From assembly GCA_020848695.1 (NCBI GenBank), contig JADLHT010000060.1, forward strand, positions 1 through 33,709: a DNA stretch of 33,709 bases. The letters are read 5' to 3'. Of the stretch, positions 26,177 to 33,709 are shown one piece after another. This stretch comes from Saprospiraceae bacterium. GTDB taxonomy: Bacteria > Bacteroidota > Bacteroidia > Chitinophagales > Saprospiraceae. Under the pieces are notes generated by a model. The model was not told the origin of the DNA. It saw only the letters and a program-made list of their open reading frames with translations, and did not search any database. A program made the translations under genes and the position numbers. Positions within the stretch are counted from its first letter, which is position 1. The number at the start of each line of letters is the position of its first letter.

Positions 26177-26569
26177 TCAATCCGGTTTGTCGGTTTGAAA
26201 TAAAATAGCTTTGATGTAGTCAAAATCCAAAGGTTTGGTAATAAAGCCTGCGGCTCCTAGATCTTTCGCCATATTCATATTTTCCGGATCGCTATAGGCA
26301 GACATAACATAAGTCGTAATATTTTGAATATACGAGTTTTGATTAAGCTTTCGTAGAAATTCAAATCCGGTCATTCCCGGCATATTTAAATCCGTAAAGA
26401 CCAAATTAATATTTGGCTGTTTTTCTATTAAAATTTGAAGTGCCTCTTCAGCTGATTCTGCGTAACAAAATTGTAAGGACCTGTCTTTAATCTGCTTTCT
26501 GAACTTTTGATTAAAAAGCCATGACACATCATGTTCGTCATCGATGACGAGAATAATTCTATCATTCAT
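26177..26569 (-). CDS. CheY-like single-domain response regulator
   Basis: This 130-residue protein is one receiver domain with no output domain. The acidic pocket D10/D11 (VIDDE), the phosphoacceptor D60 (TDLNMPGMTGFEF), Ser90 (YVMSAY) and Lys112 (FITKPLD) are all present, so it should be phosphorylatable. Without a DNA-binding or enzymatic domain it must act by binding a partner or as a phosphate sink or relay. It overlaps the kinase gene by 8 bases (ATGAATGA), which implies translational coupling, so the kinase upstream is the likely phosphate donor. Confidence 0.93.
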   Translation of the reverse strand: MNDRIILVIDDEHDVSWLFNQKFRKQIKDRSLQFCYAESAEEALQILIEKQPNINLVFTDLNMPGMTGFEFLRKLNQNSYIQNITTYVMSAYSDPENMNMAKDLGAAGFITKPLDFDYIKAILFQTDKPD

Positions 26570-27545
26570 ACTTTAGATAAATTTTAAAACAGCTACCTTC
26601 ATTTGGATTTGATTCCACTTTAATTTCACCATCATGTCCTGCTTTAATGATATTGTAACTCAATGAAAGTCCAAGCCCTGTACCTTCACCTGAAGGTTTT
26701 GTAGTAAAGAAAGGTTGAAAAATTTTTTCAATATTTTTGGAAGGGATTCCGTTCCCATTATCACATATTTGAATTTCGACCCTGTTATTGAACAGACTTG
26801 TTTTAAGCAAAACTCTGGCTTCAAAATGATCCGGATTAAGTTTTTTCTTCTCGAAGGTTGCATAAAATGCATTGGTGAATAAGTTGAGAAAAACTCTTGA
26901 AATTTCTTCTTCAATGACAGGAACTAAGGGCAAATTACTTGCCAAATCGGTTTCTAGGGTTGCGCTGAATGATTTTTCTTTAGCTTTAAAACCATGATAG
27001 GACAGTCTCATGTACTCTTCGGCCAAAGCATTAATATCTTTTGCAACTTTTGATCCTTGAGAATTCCTACTATGGGTAAGCATTCCTTTAACAATTGAAT
27101 CTGCCCGATTGCCGTGAAATACAATCTTAGACATATTCTCATCCAAATTGCTTAGAATCTCTTTAATCTCGTTATTATCATTATTATCCAATGCGTCTTT
27201 TAACTCAGAAATCAATTCCTGGTTAATTTCAGAAAAATTCTTAACAAAATTTAATGGATTTTGGATTTCATGAGATATACCTGCAATTAGCAATCCGAGT
27301 GAGGCCATTTTTTCAGATTGAATTAGATGGTCCTGTGCTTCTGCAAGCTGTTCCAGAGTTTTTTCTACAACTTTTTTTTGGTCCTCGATTTCTTTCTTTT
27401 GCAGATTCAACAAGTCAGCATCTTTCTTTTTATGGCGATATGAAACAATAAAATAGACAATAAATCCCAACATTAAAGCGATAACTACTAATCCGGCCAA
27501 AACAAAAAAAATAACCCCTGAAGATTGAAGACCTGAACTATCCAT
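26562..27545 (-). CDS. Membrane-anchored sensor histidine kinase without a sensor domain
   Basis: This 327-residue kinase has one membrane helix (about 11-34) and almost nothing outside it: only about ten residues precede the helix. A coiled coil follows (about 38-78), then the HisKA box with His92 (GISHEIQNPLNF) and the ATPase domain: N-box with N221/N225 (NLFTNAFYA), DNGNGIP at 262-268, FQPFFTTK and GTGLGL at 288-293. All catalytic motifs are intact. The lack of a sensory domain means the signal must come through the membrane helix or from a partner. The best candidate is the seven-helix protein encoded directly upstream with an 8-base overlap (ATGGATAG). The kinase then probably phosphorylates the receiver encoded next. 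Confidence 0.93.
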   Translation of the reverse strand: MDSSGLQSSGVIFFVLAGLVVIALMLGFIVYFIVSYRHKKKDADLLNLQKKEIEDQKKVVEKTLEQLAEAQDHLIQSEKMASLGLLIAGISHEIQNPLNFVKNFSEINQELISELKDALDNNDNNEIKEILSNLDENMSKIVFHGNRADSIVKGMLTHSRNSQGSKVAKDINALAEEYMRLSYHGFKAKEKSFSATLETDLASNLPLVPVIEEEISRVFLNLFTNAFYATFEKKKLNPDHFEARVLLKTSLFNNRVEIQICDNGNGIPSKNIEKIFQPFFTTKPSGEGTGLGLSLSYNIIKAGHDGEIKVESNPNEGSCFKIYLKYE

Positions 27546-28206
27546 GGTGGATTAAATTTGATTGTGGCTTTATTTTTTCAAGATACAATACAATAGAAAA
27601 AATTAAATATAACATTCCACTAAAAACAAGATTAATGTCATACATTAAGTTTGGTGGATTTGCGAGATTGTATACCTTCAAATTATGAAATCCCCAGATC
27701 ATGATATTAAATGCATAATATATCAGAATAATGCTATTAAACCAAAAAACTGGTTCAGTTAATAAGTTCTGATAGGTCGGAACTTCTTTAATTCTTATAA
27801 AAAGCATCAGTGAAAGTGTAACTAAAAAAATATTTTCGACAATTATCGTATTTGTATTGGATTGATGAATACTCTGTAAAAAAAATGTATTTATTACTTC
27901 AAATACAAAAATGAATAAAACTAAAATACTGATAACGATTTTTAATTTTTTGTCCCCAAGTAATTGACTATAAATAAATCCATAAATAAAAAATTCGAAT
28001 GGCGTAAATATATGATAGACGAAATTATTGGATTGATGCCAAACATAAGATACATATTTAGCAAACAATTCGCTAATTAAAACTAGCCATACTAAAAGTA
28101 TAAGAAAAAGAAAAGGTCGCGAAACAATCCTAAAATACATGATTCCGAACCATGCCGCCAGGAAAAGACAACAGTAATAGAAGGAATGAGGAAAGTCTGT
28201 AAACAT
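27538..28206 (-). CDS. Seven-helix membrane protein of unknown function, coupled to kinase gene
   Basis: This 222-residue protein is almost entirely membrane helices. I count seven hydrophobic segments at about 8-25, 30-48, 62-81, 89-110, 121-138, 151-173 and 189-209. Loops are short; the longest, at about 174-188 (NLKVYNLANPPNLMYD), would face the side opposite the N-terminus or the same side depending on topology. Conserved-looking polar residues inside helices include E47, H65 and E71. I recognise no family. Its end overlaps the kinase start by 8 bases, and the exported protein gene ends 10 bases before it, so it sits in the middle of a signalling operon and may be the sensor that the kinase lacks. 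Confidence 0.82.
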   Translation of the reverse strand: MFTDFPHSFYYCCLFLAAWFGIMYFRIVSRPFLFLILLVWLVLISELFAKYVSYVWHQSNNFVYHIFTPFEFFIYGFIYSQLLGDKKLKIVISILVLFIFVFEVINTFFLQSIHQSNTNTIIVENIFLVTLSLMLFIRIKEVPTYQNLLTEPVFWFNSIILIYYAFNIMIWGFHNLKVYNLANPPNLMYDINLVFSGMLYLIFSIVLYLEKIKPQSNLIHHG

Positions 28207-28216
28207 TTATCTTACA

Positions 28217-28714
28217 TCACTCTCCGGGACAGAATGGTGGACATGGATCAGCTTTATCAAATACGGAAGACTTCGATGGATCATTCTTATCATTAACATT
28301 TGCAGGAATCATTAGCTGATTGTTTTTCATTCCGACCGCTATCAATTGAAATGTAGGTAGGCTATTACCATCTGTGGGGTCCTTTGCTCCTAAATAAAAG
28401 ACAACATGATCTGCATTATAACCATTTCCTGATTTATTGTTTTGTATAATTTCTAACAAATTAGTTGCGCTAATTTTAAATGCTTCAAGCGTATTAATCT
28501 GTTTGCCATTTTGACCATTATACTCAATCTTCAAAGGTGCCAGTTCCTTGTATTTGTTTCTCATAGACATTGCTTCATTCCATGATATTGCACCACTTTC
28601 ATTACTATTTATTGAAGTAAGGGTATTCTTACCTGTAAAAGAAGAACCTATCATTATTACTCCGATAAGGCTGAGATAGAAAAGATGCCAACTAAATTTC
28701 GAATTTGATTTCAT
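28217..28714 (-). CDS. Small exported protein ending in a CPPFC motif, first gene of the signalling operon
   Basis: This 165-residue protein has a signal sequence or N-terminal anchor (hydrophobic about 9-25, SLIGVIMIGSS). The mature part has no cysteine until the very end, where the sequence DPCPPFCPGE places Cys158 and Cys162 in a proline-rich CxxxC. The middle contains ISWNEAMSMRNKYKELAPL and a segment DHVVFYLGAKDP with beta-strand character. I do not recognise a family. Its position, 10 bases before the seven-helix protein and in front of the kinase and receiver, makes it a candidate ligand, periplasmic sensor or target of the pathway; this is inference. Confidence 0.8.
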   Translation of the reverse strand: MKSNSKFSWHLFYLSLIGVIMIGSSFTGKNTLTSINSNESGAISWNEAMSMRNKYKELAPLKIEYNGQNGKQINTLEAFKISATNLLEIIQNNKSGNGYNADHVVFYLGAKDPTDGNSLPTFQLIAVGMKNNQLMIPANVNDKNDPSKSSVFDKADPCPPFCPGE

Positions 28715-28748
28715 TTTGTATTTGTTTGAATTGTTAATAAATAGGAGG

Positions 28749-28777
28749 CAAATTACGAATAAAAATCTTCATTTCAA
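28749..28777 (-). promoter_or_regulatory. Possible promoter of the four-gene signalling operon
   Basis: The minus strand has TTG (complement of 28775-28777), 19 bases, then TAATTTG (complement of 28749-28755). This is the -7 pattern with one base missing between TA and TTTG, 35 bases before the ATG. The position is good, but the sequence match is imperfect. Confidence 0.35.
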
Positions 28778-28857
28778 TTTAAACTCAAATTTTACAGTTG
28801 ATTTTCTATATCTGCTTTACTTCTTTGAAAAAAGCTTCTGCGATATTCGATTAAAAC

Positions 28858-28889
28858 AAAAGCCCTTGATCAGTTTAATCAAGGGCTTT
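28858..28889 (-). terminator. Rho-independent terminator of the giant T9SS cargo gene
   Basis: A perfect 12-base-pair stem (AAAGCCCTTGAT at 28859-28870 with ATCAAGGGCTTT at 28878-28889) surrounds a 7-base loop. On the minus strand it is followed by TTTGTTTTAA, a U-rich tail. It begins about 33 bases after the stop at 28922, and separates the giant gene from the signalling operon. Confidence 0.9.
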
Positions 28890-28921
28890 CTGTTATCACT
28901 AAAAATTTTCTTGTTCTTTAT

Positions 28922-31900
28922 CTATCTCGCAACCGTAAATTTCTTATTGATCAATCCAGTTGCGGTCTTAATCTGTAAGTTGTATTGTCCAATTGCAAAG
29001 ATTGAAGTATTGATTGCTTCTCTATAGAATCCGGCTTTTCTGAATCCACCAAATGGATTGGTTAATACATTCTTACCGGCCTCATCGAACACTCTCACTT
29101 CAAGTTCGCCATCATCTGCCAAGCCAAGATCGATTGTTAAACTCTCATCCGTCGGATTTGGATAAATGCTTAATGTCATTTCTCTAGCCTGTTGTACTTT
29201 GATACTTATCGTTTTACTGTAACTAAATGTACCATTTCGGTCTACTTGTTTAATTCTGTAATAATAGATACCGCTTCTTGATACATCATAATCATCATGA
29301 TTGTAAGTATGAATCTTTGCTGCTCTATCAGAACTTGCATCAACCTGAGCAATCTTACTAAAGGCTGCTTCTGATTCATGTCTTCGTTCAACATCAAAGT
29401 AATCATTGTTAATTTCAACACCTGTTGACCAATCTAACTCAGTAAAACTTCCATTATATCTACCATCGAAACTCAACCATTCCAATGGAAGTACCTGGAA
29501 CACAAGACCCGCGTCTACGGTTGGTTTTTCATCACCGGCGTTAATTCTATATGTCCTGGTTGTGCCATATCCGTTGGTTCCGTCAACATCAGAGTCGATT
29601 GGATCAGAACCGGCTTTCGGTGTTGTAAATCCATAACTTGATGGTGGTTCAAATCTTACATAGTAATCTCCCTGCGCAATACCGTCCAAATTAAAAGTAC
29701 CGTTAGGTTGAGTCATAGACTCTGAAACAATAGTTCCATTAGGACTTACTGCATAAACATGAACATTTTCTATAGGTTCCTCACCTGAATCCTGAACACC
29801 ATTTCCATTAGCGTCTAACCACACAAAGTCACCCATGACTGCTTTATCACTGAATCCTGCGCCAATGTTCAATAACATATCACCTGATACTACAGTGAGT
29901 TTTCTTGAAGTATTTAAGCCATTCTCATGACCAATATCTGAATCTTTGTTTCTATCTGTTCCTCTTAAAGGATCACTAGCAGCCAAATGTCCAGGTCTTT
30001 CAAATTTTACATAGTACATACCCGGTCTTACACATGGAAACTTATAATATCCATCATCAGAAGGGGTAGCCGGATTAACTGCGGTTTTTAATTTAGCCAC
30101 CTGAGCACCGGTCATTGCATTAATCAGATATACCTCCAGACCATTAATACCATTCTCACTGTAATCAAATATTCCATCAATATCCCTGTCATAGAATACT
30201 CGACCACCAATCATGATGCATTTAAACAATCCCAAATCCCAGGTTAAATCATCTTCTCCTGGAGAAAGATATGTTGTTGCATTGGTACCAGGACCATTGC
30301 TTCCATCCACATCACTATCTTTAAAATCAGGACCAAGATTTGGATCTGTTACCGTCCAACCTGCAGGTGCTTCAAATTTAGCATAATAGTTTCCTGGATA
30401 TAACTTTTCAAATTTATAATATCCATTTCCATCAGTAATTGTTGTCCTAATTGGCAAGTTAGTATTGGCATCATATAAGGTTACTTTCACATTCGAAACA
30501 CCTTCTTCTCCAACTTCCTGCATACCATTACCGTTTTTGTCATGCCATACGTAATCTCCATAACTGGCATAAGATACAAGTCCGGCATCGTAGGTACTAT
30601 CTCTCTCACCCGGTTCAATAAATGTACAAGGTCCAACACCTGTTGCATTTACGTCACTATCTTTTTTGTCATCGATACCACGATTGTCAAATGTAAAACC
30701 ACAATTAACCGGATCAGGATTTACAAATGATACAAAGTAACTTTTTAATGGTATCAAGAAATCAAACAAATAGTTACCATTTACATCCGTAGTATCCTTT
30801 TTAAGTATTGATCCTGTTGCGCAATCATAAAGAATAGCAACAACGTTAGGAATACCAGGTTCTCCAGGATCTTGAATACCATCTCCATCAAGATCTTTCC
30901 AAACTTTATCTCCTAATGCTCCAGTCACCTTAACTTCTTCCGGATCGTTATCGTCTTCATCTTCATTTTCTACTTGACCCTGTCCGTCAATAATGTTATC
31001 CCAAGGATCTCCAGGTTTAACAAGATTTTCATAGTTTGAATTACTATTTGGTTTACTGTCTGCATCATCATTAGATCTGTCTTTATTGTCACTATCCTTA
31101 GCAGATTTGATTTCTCCATAATTCCACCAATCTTCTATAGTAGGACTTGCGGCAATGGTAACTTGAAGATTCAAAATGATTTGTGCGCTATCACCCGGTA
31201 CTAAAGAACCAACATGAGTATATTCTACAAAATTACCGGTCTGACTCCAACCTGGATTTGAACCTGGCAGGAATACATATCCTTGTCTTACAGAATCTCT
31301 GACAGTCACTGATGACATCGTAGTATTTCCCTGATTGTAGACACTCAAAATATATGGAACATTTTCTCCAGGAAGGTAGAAACTCTTCTTATTAAAGATC
31401 CACTTTCTTAAGGCAAGATCCACTATACTAGGCCTTGCTGGATCATGGTCGTCTTCATCTTTTATTCCGTCGCCGTTACCATCATTACCATCGTCACTGA
31501 TATGGTTATCCGTATTGGTATCCGGAACTCCACCATTATCATTGTTCGAAATCATATCAAATTTCGAATCTATATCCTGTAGTCGAACCAATCCTGTTGT
31601 ATCCTTACTTGATTTAATCTCACTATAATTATCCCAAGCTTTAACTCCTGAATAATTAACCAACACCTTAAGATAGATGGTCAGTTTAGCGCTATCTCCA
31701 GGAATAATCTTTCCTCCATAAGTATAGCTTGCCATTCTGCTTACATTATTATAAGTCCATCCAACATTAGGAGCAACAACCCAATCATAACCTACAGGAA
31801 TGTAATCTACCACTGCAATATCTTGTGCTGATCTATTACCCTGATTAAATAAAGTTATTTCAAACGGAATAACGTCATTATAATGTATTGTTGAACTTCC

Positions 31901-33709
31901 TTTATAAACTTTTCTTAAAGCAAGGTCATATACTTCAATACCAACCGGATCATGATCGTCTTCTTCTCCTCCTTTATCAATACTTAAAATATTATCATCA
32001 GCAGGATCACCAGGATAAACAGCTCTTTCTCCTGTTCCGTCGCTTCCAGGATTACTATCTTCATCATCAGCTGTTCGGTCATTACCTGAAAGATCAATTG
32101 TTCTTACAATCTCTCCATAATTGATCCAGTCTTTTGCTCCTCCGTTACTAGGAATTAATTGAAGTACAACATTCACCGTCCGGCTCGTATGTGCTGCTAA
32201 TGGACCACCAGGAAGTATTCTACTTATTGTTGGAAGCACCCCTGTCCATCCCGGATTATCAGCAGGAATAAATTGATATCCAGCCGGAACATAATCAGAA
32301 ATCTCAACTGAGCTCATAGAAACATTACCCTGATTAATTACTTCAAATTGGAAAGTAAGTTTCTGATAATAACTATATGGTCCCGCTGTCAGAATTTTCT
32401 TTCTTAGTGCAAGATCGACGATCTCAACATCCCTACATACAGAATCTCTTTGATCCGGATTTCCATCATTGTTTACATCTAAGGTTGATTCATTGAATAA
32501 TCCTTCACCTTTACTAGGCACACCAGGAAGACTTGTTCCGCAATATTTATAAATCTCATCACCCGCACTTCCAGCAGTTTGAAGATCAATTCGAACATTC
32601 ATTGTCAGATTATAGGTCTGTAATGCTCCCGGGTTGATTGTTTGATCATTAGAAAGTACCCAAGGTCCAGAACCTGCCAAAGCCAAAGGTCCTGGATTAG
32701 CTGGATGTCCCGTTGCCGTGCTTGTATAATTTGCATTTAGTATTTCAAAATCATCATCCGGACCCGGGTTATCTTTAAGATCATATTGACCAATTGCACC
32801 ACCTCTGTTTCTTACGTCTACTCTATATTTTACAGTATATAATCCTAAACCTGTTTTTGTGACACTGGTAAAGAATTTTTCGTGCTCAACATAAGGGAGA
32901 TCTGCGCAGACTGTATCTCTCATATCTGCAATTCCATCTTTATCAAGATCAAGTCTTGATTCATTGAAAAGACCTTCACCTGCAGTTAATCCATTTGGAT
33001 TTGCTCTTCCGCAATGATAATATACTTTATCACCAGTACTAGTACTTAGATCAAATTCTACATCTACTGAAAGATTGTAAGTCTGTTTAGCTCCTGCTGC
33101 AATATTTACATTAGTTGAAAGTGTCCAAGGTCCAGATCCAGCCAAATTCGTTGGTCCTGTAAATCCTGGAACGTCACTGGTATAATTAGCTCCAATAATA
33201 TCAATGTCATTATCAAATTGAGGAGCGTCAGCCAGTCCGTATGTACCTGTAGTTGTTCCTAAATTCTTTACTTCTATTTTGTAAATTACTTTAAATGTTC
33301 GAGCACCAGTTTGCGTTGTGGACACCAAGAATTTTTCATGTACAATATATGGCAAATCAGCACAAACTGAATCTTGTCTGTCAGGTGTACCATCTCTATC
33401 AAGATCCAGTAAACTTCGGTTGAACAATCCTTCTCCAACTCTTGGTATTCCAGGAACTGCCTGTCCGCATGACTTCAATACATTATCTCCACCGCTTCCT
33501 GCAGCAAGACTAACTGTTACATCTACAGGTATCGTATAAGTCTGTGTTGCTCCTGCATTGATGTTCTGATTCGTTGCCAATGTCCATGGTCCGGATCCTG
33601 CTAAATTCACAGGACCAGGATTACCGGCATTACCCGTTGCATTCGTACTATACTGTGATCCTGTTATCGTAATATCATCATCAAATCCCGGTGCATCACT
33701 CAAATTGTA
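28922..33709 (-). CDS. Giant modular T9SS cargo protein (DUF11, SdrD_B-like, type A sorting domain), N-terminus outside window
   Basis: The frame is open to the right edge; the TTG at 33703 is internal (it follows in-frame YN and continues a repeat), so the true start lies outside. Numbering from that codon, about 1,593 residues are visible. First come three units of about 150 residues, each ending in a calcium-loop (LDxDxDGxxDxRDxVC). Next are three DUF11-type modules starting near 429, 591 and 761 (each opening VDLALRK or YDLALRK). Then four SdrD_B/Cna_B-like modules begin near 931, 1049, 1166 and 1291 (GDxVWxDxxGxGxQ). An FN3-like region covers about 1408-1500, and a T9SS type A sorting domain about 1508-1593 (SIYPNPTDESLTID ... 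GQYNLQIKTATG). It should be secreted by the type IX system and attached to the surface as a long calcium-stiffened stalk. Function is probably adhesive, by inference. Confidence 0.93.
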   Translation of the reverse strand, partial: YNLSDAPGFDDDITITGSQYSTNATGNAGNPGPVNLAGSGPWTLATNQNINAGATQTYTIPVDVTVSLAAGSGGDNVLKSCGQAVPGIPRVGEGLFNRSLLDLDRDGTPDRQDSVCADLPYIVHEKFLVSTTQTGARTFKVIYKIEVKNLGTTTGTYGLADAPQFDNDIDIIGANYTSDVPGFTGPTNLAGSGPWTLSTNVNIAAGAKQTYNLSVDVEFDLSTSTGDKVYYHCGRANPNGLTAGEGLFNESRLDLDKDGIADMRDTVCADLPYVEHEKFFTSVTKTGLGLYTVKYRVDVRNRGGAIGQYDLKDNPGPDDDFEILNANYTSTATGHPANPGPLALAGSGPWVLSNDQTINPGALQTYNLTMNVRIDLQTAGSAGDEIYKYCGTSLPGVPSKGEGLFNESTLDVNNDGNPDQRDSVCRDVEIVDLALRKKILTAGPYSYYQKLTFQFEVINQGNVSMSSVEISDYVPAGYQFIPADNPGWTGVLPTISRILPGGPLAAHTSRTVNVVLQLIPSNGGAKDWINYGEIVRTIDLSGNDRTADDEDSNPGSDGTGERAVYPGDPADDNILSIDKGGEEDDHDPVGIEVYDLALRKVYKGSSTIHYNDVIPFEITLFNQGNRSAQDIAVVDYIPVGYDWVVAPNVGWTYNNVSRMASYTYGGKIIPGDSAKLTIYLKVLVNYSGVKAWDNYSEIKSSKDTTGLVRLQDIDSKFDMISNNDNGGVPDTNTDNHISDDGNDGNGDGIKDEDDHDPARPSIVDLALRKWIFNKKSFYLPGENVPYILSVYNQGNTTMSSVTVRDSVRQGYVFLPGSNPGWSQTGNFVEYTHVGSLVPGDSAQIILNLQVTIAASPTIEDWWNYGEIKSAKDSDNKDRSNDDADSKPNSNSNYENLVKPGDPWDNIIDGQGQVENEDEDDNDPEEVKVTGALGDKVWKDLDGDGIQDPGEPGIPNVVAILYDCATGSILKKDTTDVNGNYLFDFLIPLKSYFVSFVNPDPVNCGFTFDNRGIDDKKDSDVNATGVGPCTFIEPGERDSTYDAGLVSYASYGDYVWHDKNGNGMQEVGEEGVSNVKVTLYDANTNLPIRTTITDGNGYYKFEKLYPGNYYAKFEAPAGWTVTDPNLGPDFKDSDVDGSNGPGTNATTYLSPGEDDLTWDLGLFKCIMIGGRVFYDRDIDGIFDYSENGINGLEVYLINAMTGAQVAKLKTAVNPATPSDDGYYKFPCVRPGMYYVKFERPGHLAASDPLRGTDRNKDSDIGHENGLNTSRKLTVVSGDMLLNIGAGFSDKAVMGDFVWLDANGNGVQDSGEEPIENVHVYAVSPNGTIVSESMTQPNGTFNLDGIAQGDYYVRFEPPSSYGFTTPKAGSDPIDSDVDGTNGYGTTRTYRINAGDEKPTVDAGLVFQVLPLEWLSFDGRYNGSFTELDWSTGVEINNDYFDVERRHESEAAFSKIAQVDASSDRAAKIHTYNHDDYDVSRSGIYYYRIKQVDRNGTFSYSKTISIKVQQAREMTLSIYPNPTDESLTIDLGLADDGELEVRVFDEAGKNVLTNPFGGFRKAGFYREAINTSIFAIGQYNLQIKTATGLINKKFTVAR
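29500..32425 (-). repeat. Three DUF11-type and four SdrD_B-like modules in the giant protein
   Basis: DUF11-type modules start near 32419, 31933 and 31423, spaced 162 and 170 residues; each has INQGN or YNQGN, a YxPxGY or VRQGY turn and an acidic tail with DEDDHDP-type clusters. SdrD_B-like modules start near 30913, 30559, 30208 and 29833, spaced about 117-125 residues; three of the four end in a T-x-D-A-G-L or equivalent strand. The acidic tails suggest calcium-dependent stiffening. Confidence 0.8.
32429..33709 (-). repeat. Three tandem 150-residue units in the giant protein
   Basis: Units at about 33334-32891 and 32881-32429, with a partial one from the edge to about 33340, share the same order: EKFxxS, a beta-rich part with VKNxG or VRNRG, Y(N/G/D)LxDxP, NLAGSGPWTL, a Q-T-Y strand, a lone Cys-Gly, GEGLFN(E/R)S, and a calcium loop ending in Cys. 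The single Cys before GEGLFN and the one after the calcium loop may pair within each unit. More copies are likely beyond the window edge. Confidence 0.85.

Noticed and set aside
26177-26569. Receiver as a DNA-binding response regulator
   Set aside because: The protein ends about 15 residues after the conserved Lys112, which leaves no room for an output domain.
28716-29027. 103-codon plus-strand frame between signalling operon and giant gene
   Set aside because: It runs through the perfect terminator hairpin and then antisense to the T9SS sorting domain, so it is not a gene.
33318-33539. 73-codon plus-strand frame in the giant gene
   Set aside because: It is antisense to the repeat units; frames like it recur because the repeats recur.
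33701-33703. TTG as start codon of the giant gene
   Set aside because: The frame continues upstream to the window edge, and the codons YN before it complete the repeat element YxLxDxP seen in the other copies.
1-33709. CRISPR array, tRNA, rRNA, insertion sequence or phage genes
   Set aside because: I found no regularly spaced short repeats, cloverleaf-like segments, transposase or integrase motifs; the only repeats are protein-module repeats inside genes.

Overview
The window is AT-rich DNA from a member of the phylum Bacteroidota, most likely a Saprospiria-like (Saprospiraceae) bacterium. Several things support this: a T9SS type A sorting domain on a giant surface protein, a PorP/SprF plus PorE-like pair, many lipoproteins with Bacteroidota-type signals, giant secreted proteins built from HYR-like, DUF11 and SdrD_B-like modules, long FG-GAP/ASPIC lipoproteins, near-absence of Shine-Dalgarno sequences, and several matches to the Bacteroidota -7 promoter element TAnnTTTG. 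The exact genus cannot be read from the sequence. I saw no tRNA, rRNA, transposase, phage gene or CRISPR array.

Layout. 1-3599 (minus): the N-terminal part of a giant secreted protein that runs off the left edge, preceded by a small exported protein. 4014-11868 (minus): a lipoprotein with two internal repeats, followed by two paralogous FG-GAP/ASPIC lipoproteins of about 1,100 residues. 12520-13910 (plus): a Mn-type superoxide dismutase and CutC. 14012-15367 (minus): a vanadium-haloperoxidase/PAP2-like lipoprotein whose active site is partly lost, ending in a strong terminator. 15835-19373 (minus): PorP/SprF, a PorE-like OmpA protein and a DUF1573 lipoprotein, apparently one operon. 19808-20143 (plus): a DUF2853 protein. 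20462-22208 (minus): a 2-oxoglutarate/Fe(II) oxygenase, TatA and a Skp/OmpH chaperone in one operon. 22434-24359 (minus): an exported MORN-repeat protein with a caspase-like C-terminal domain. 24571-26168 (plus): a DUF4920 lipoprotein and a class I fructose-bisphosphate aldolase. 26177-28714 (minus): a compact four-gene unit of small exported protein, seven-helix membrane protein, histidine kinase and CheY-like receiver, with 8-base overlaps between the last three genes. 28922-33709 (minus): the C-terminal 1,595 or so codons of a giant modular T9SS cargo protein, open at the right edge.

How it fits together. Much of the window concerns the cell envelope: export (TatA, Skp, PorP/PorE), surface cargo (the two giant proteins) and lipoproteins (FG-GAP pair, DUF1573, DUF4920, haloperoxidase-like). 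The least explained units are the four-gene signalling operon, the exported MORN-caspase, and the lipoprotein operon with the FG-GAP/ASPIC twins. These are the best candidates for undescribed biology, but their functions are inference only.
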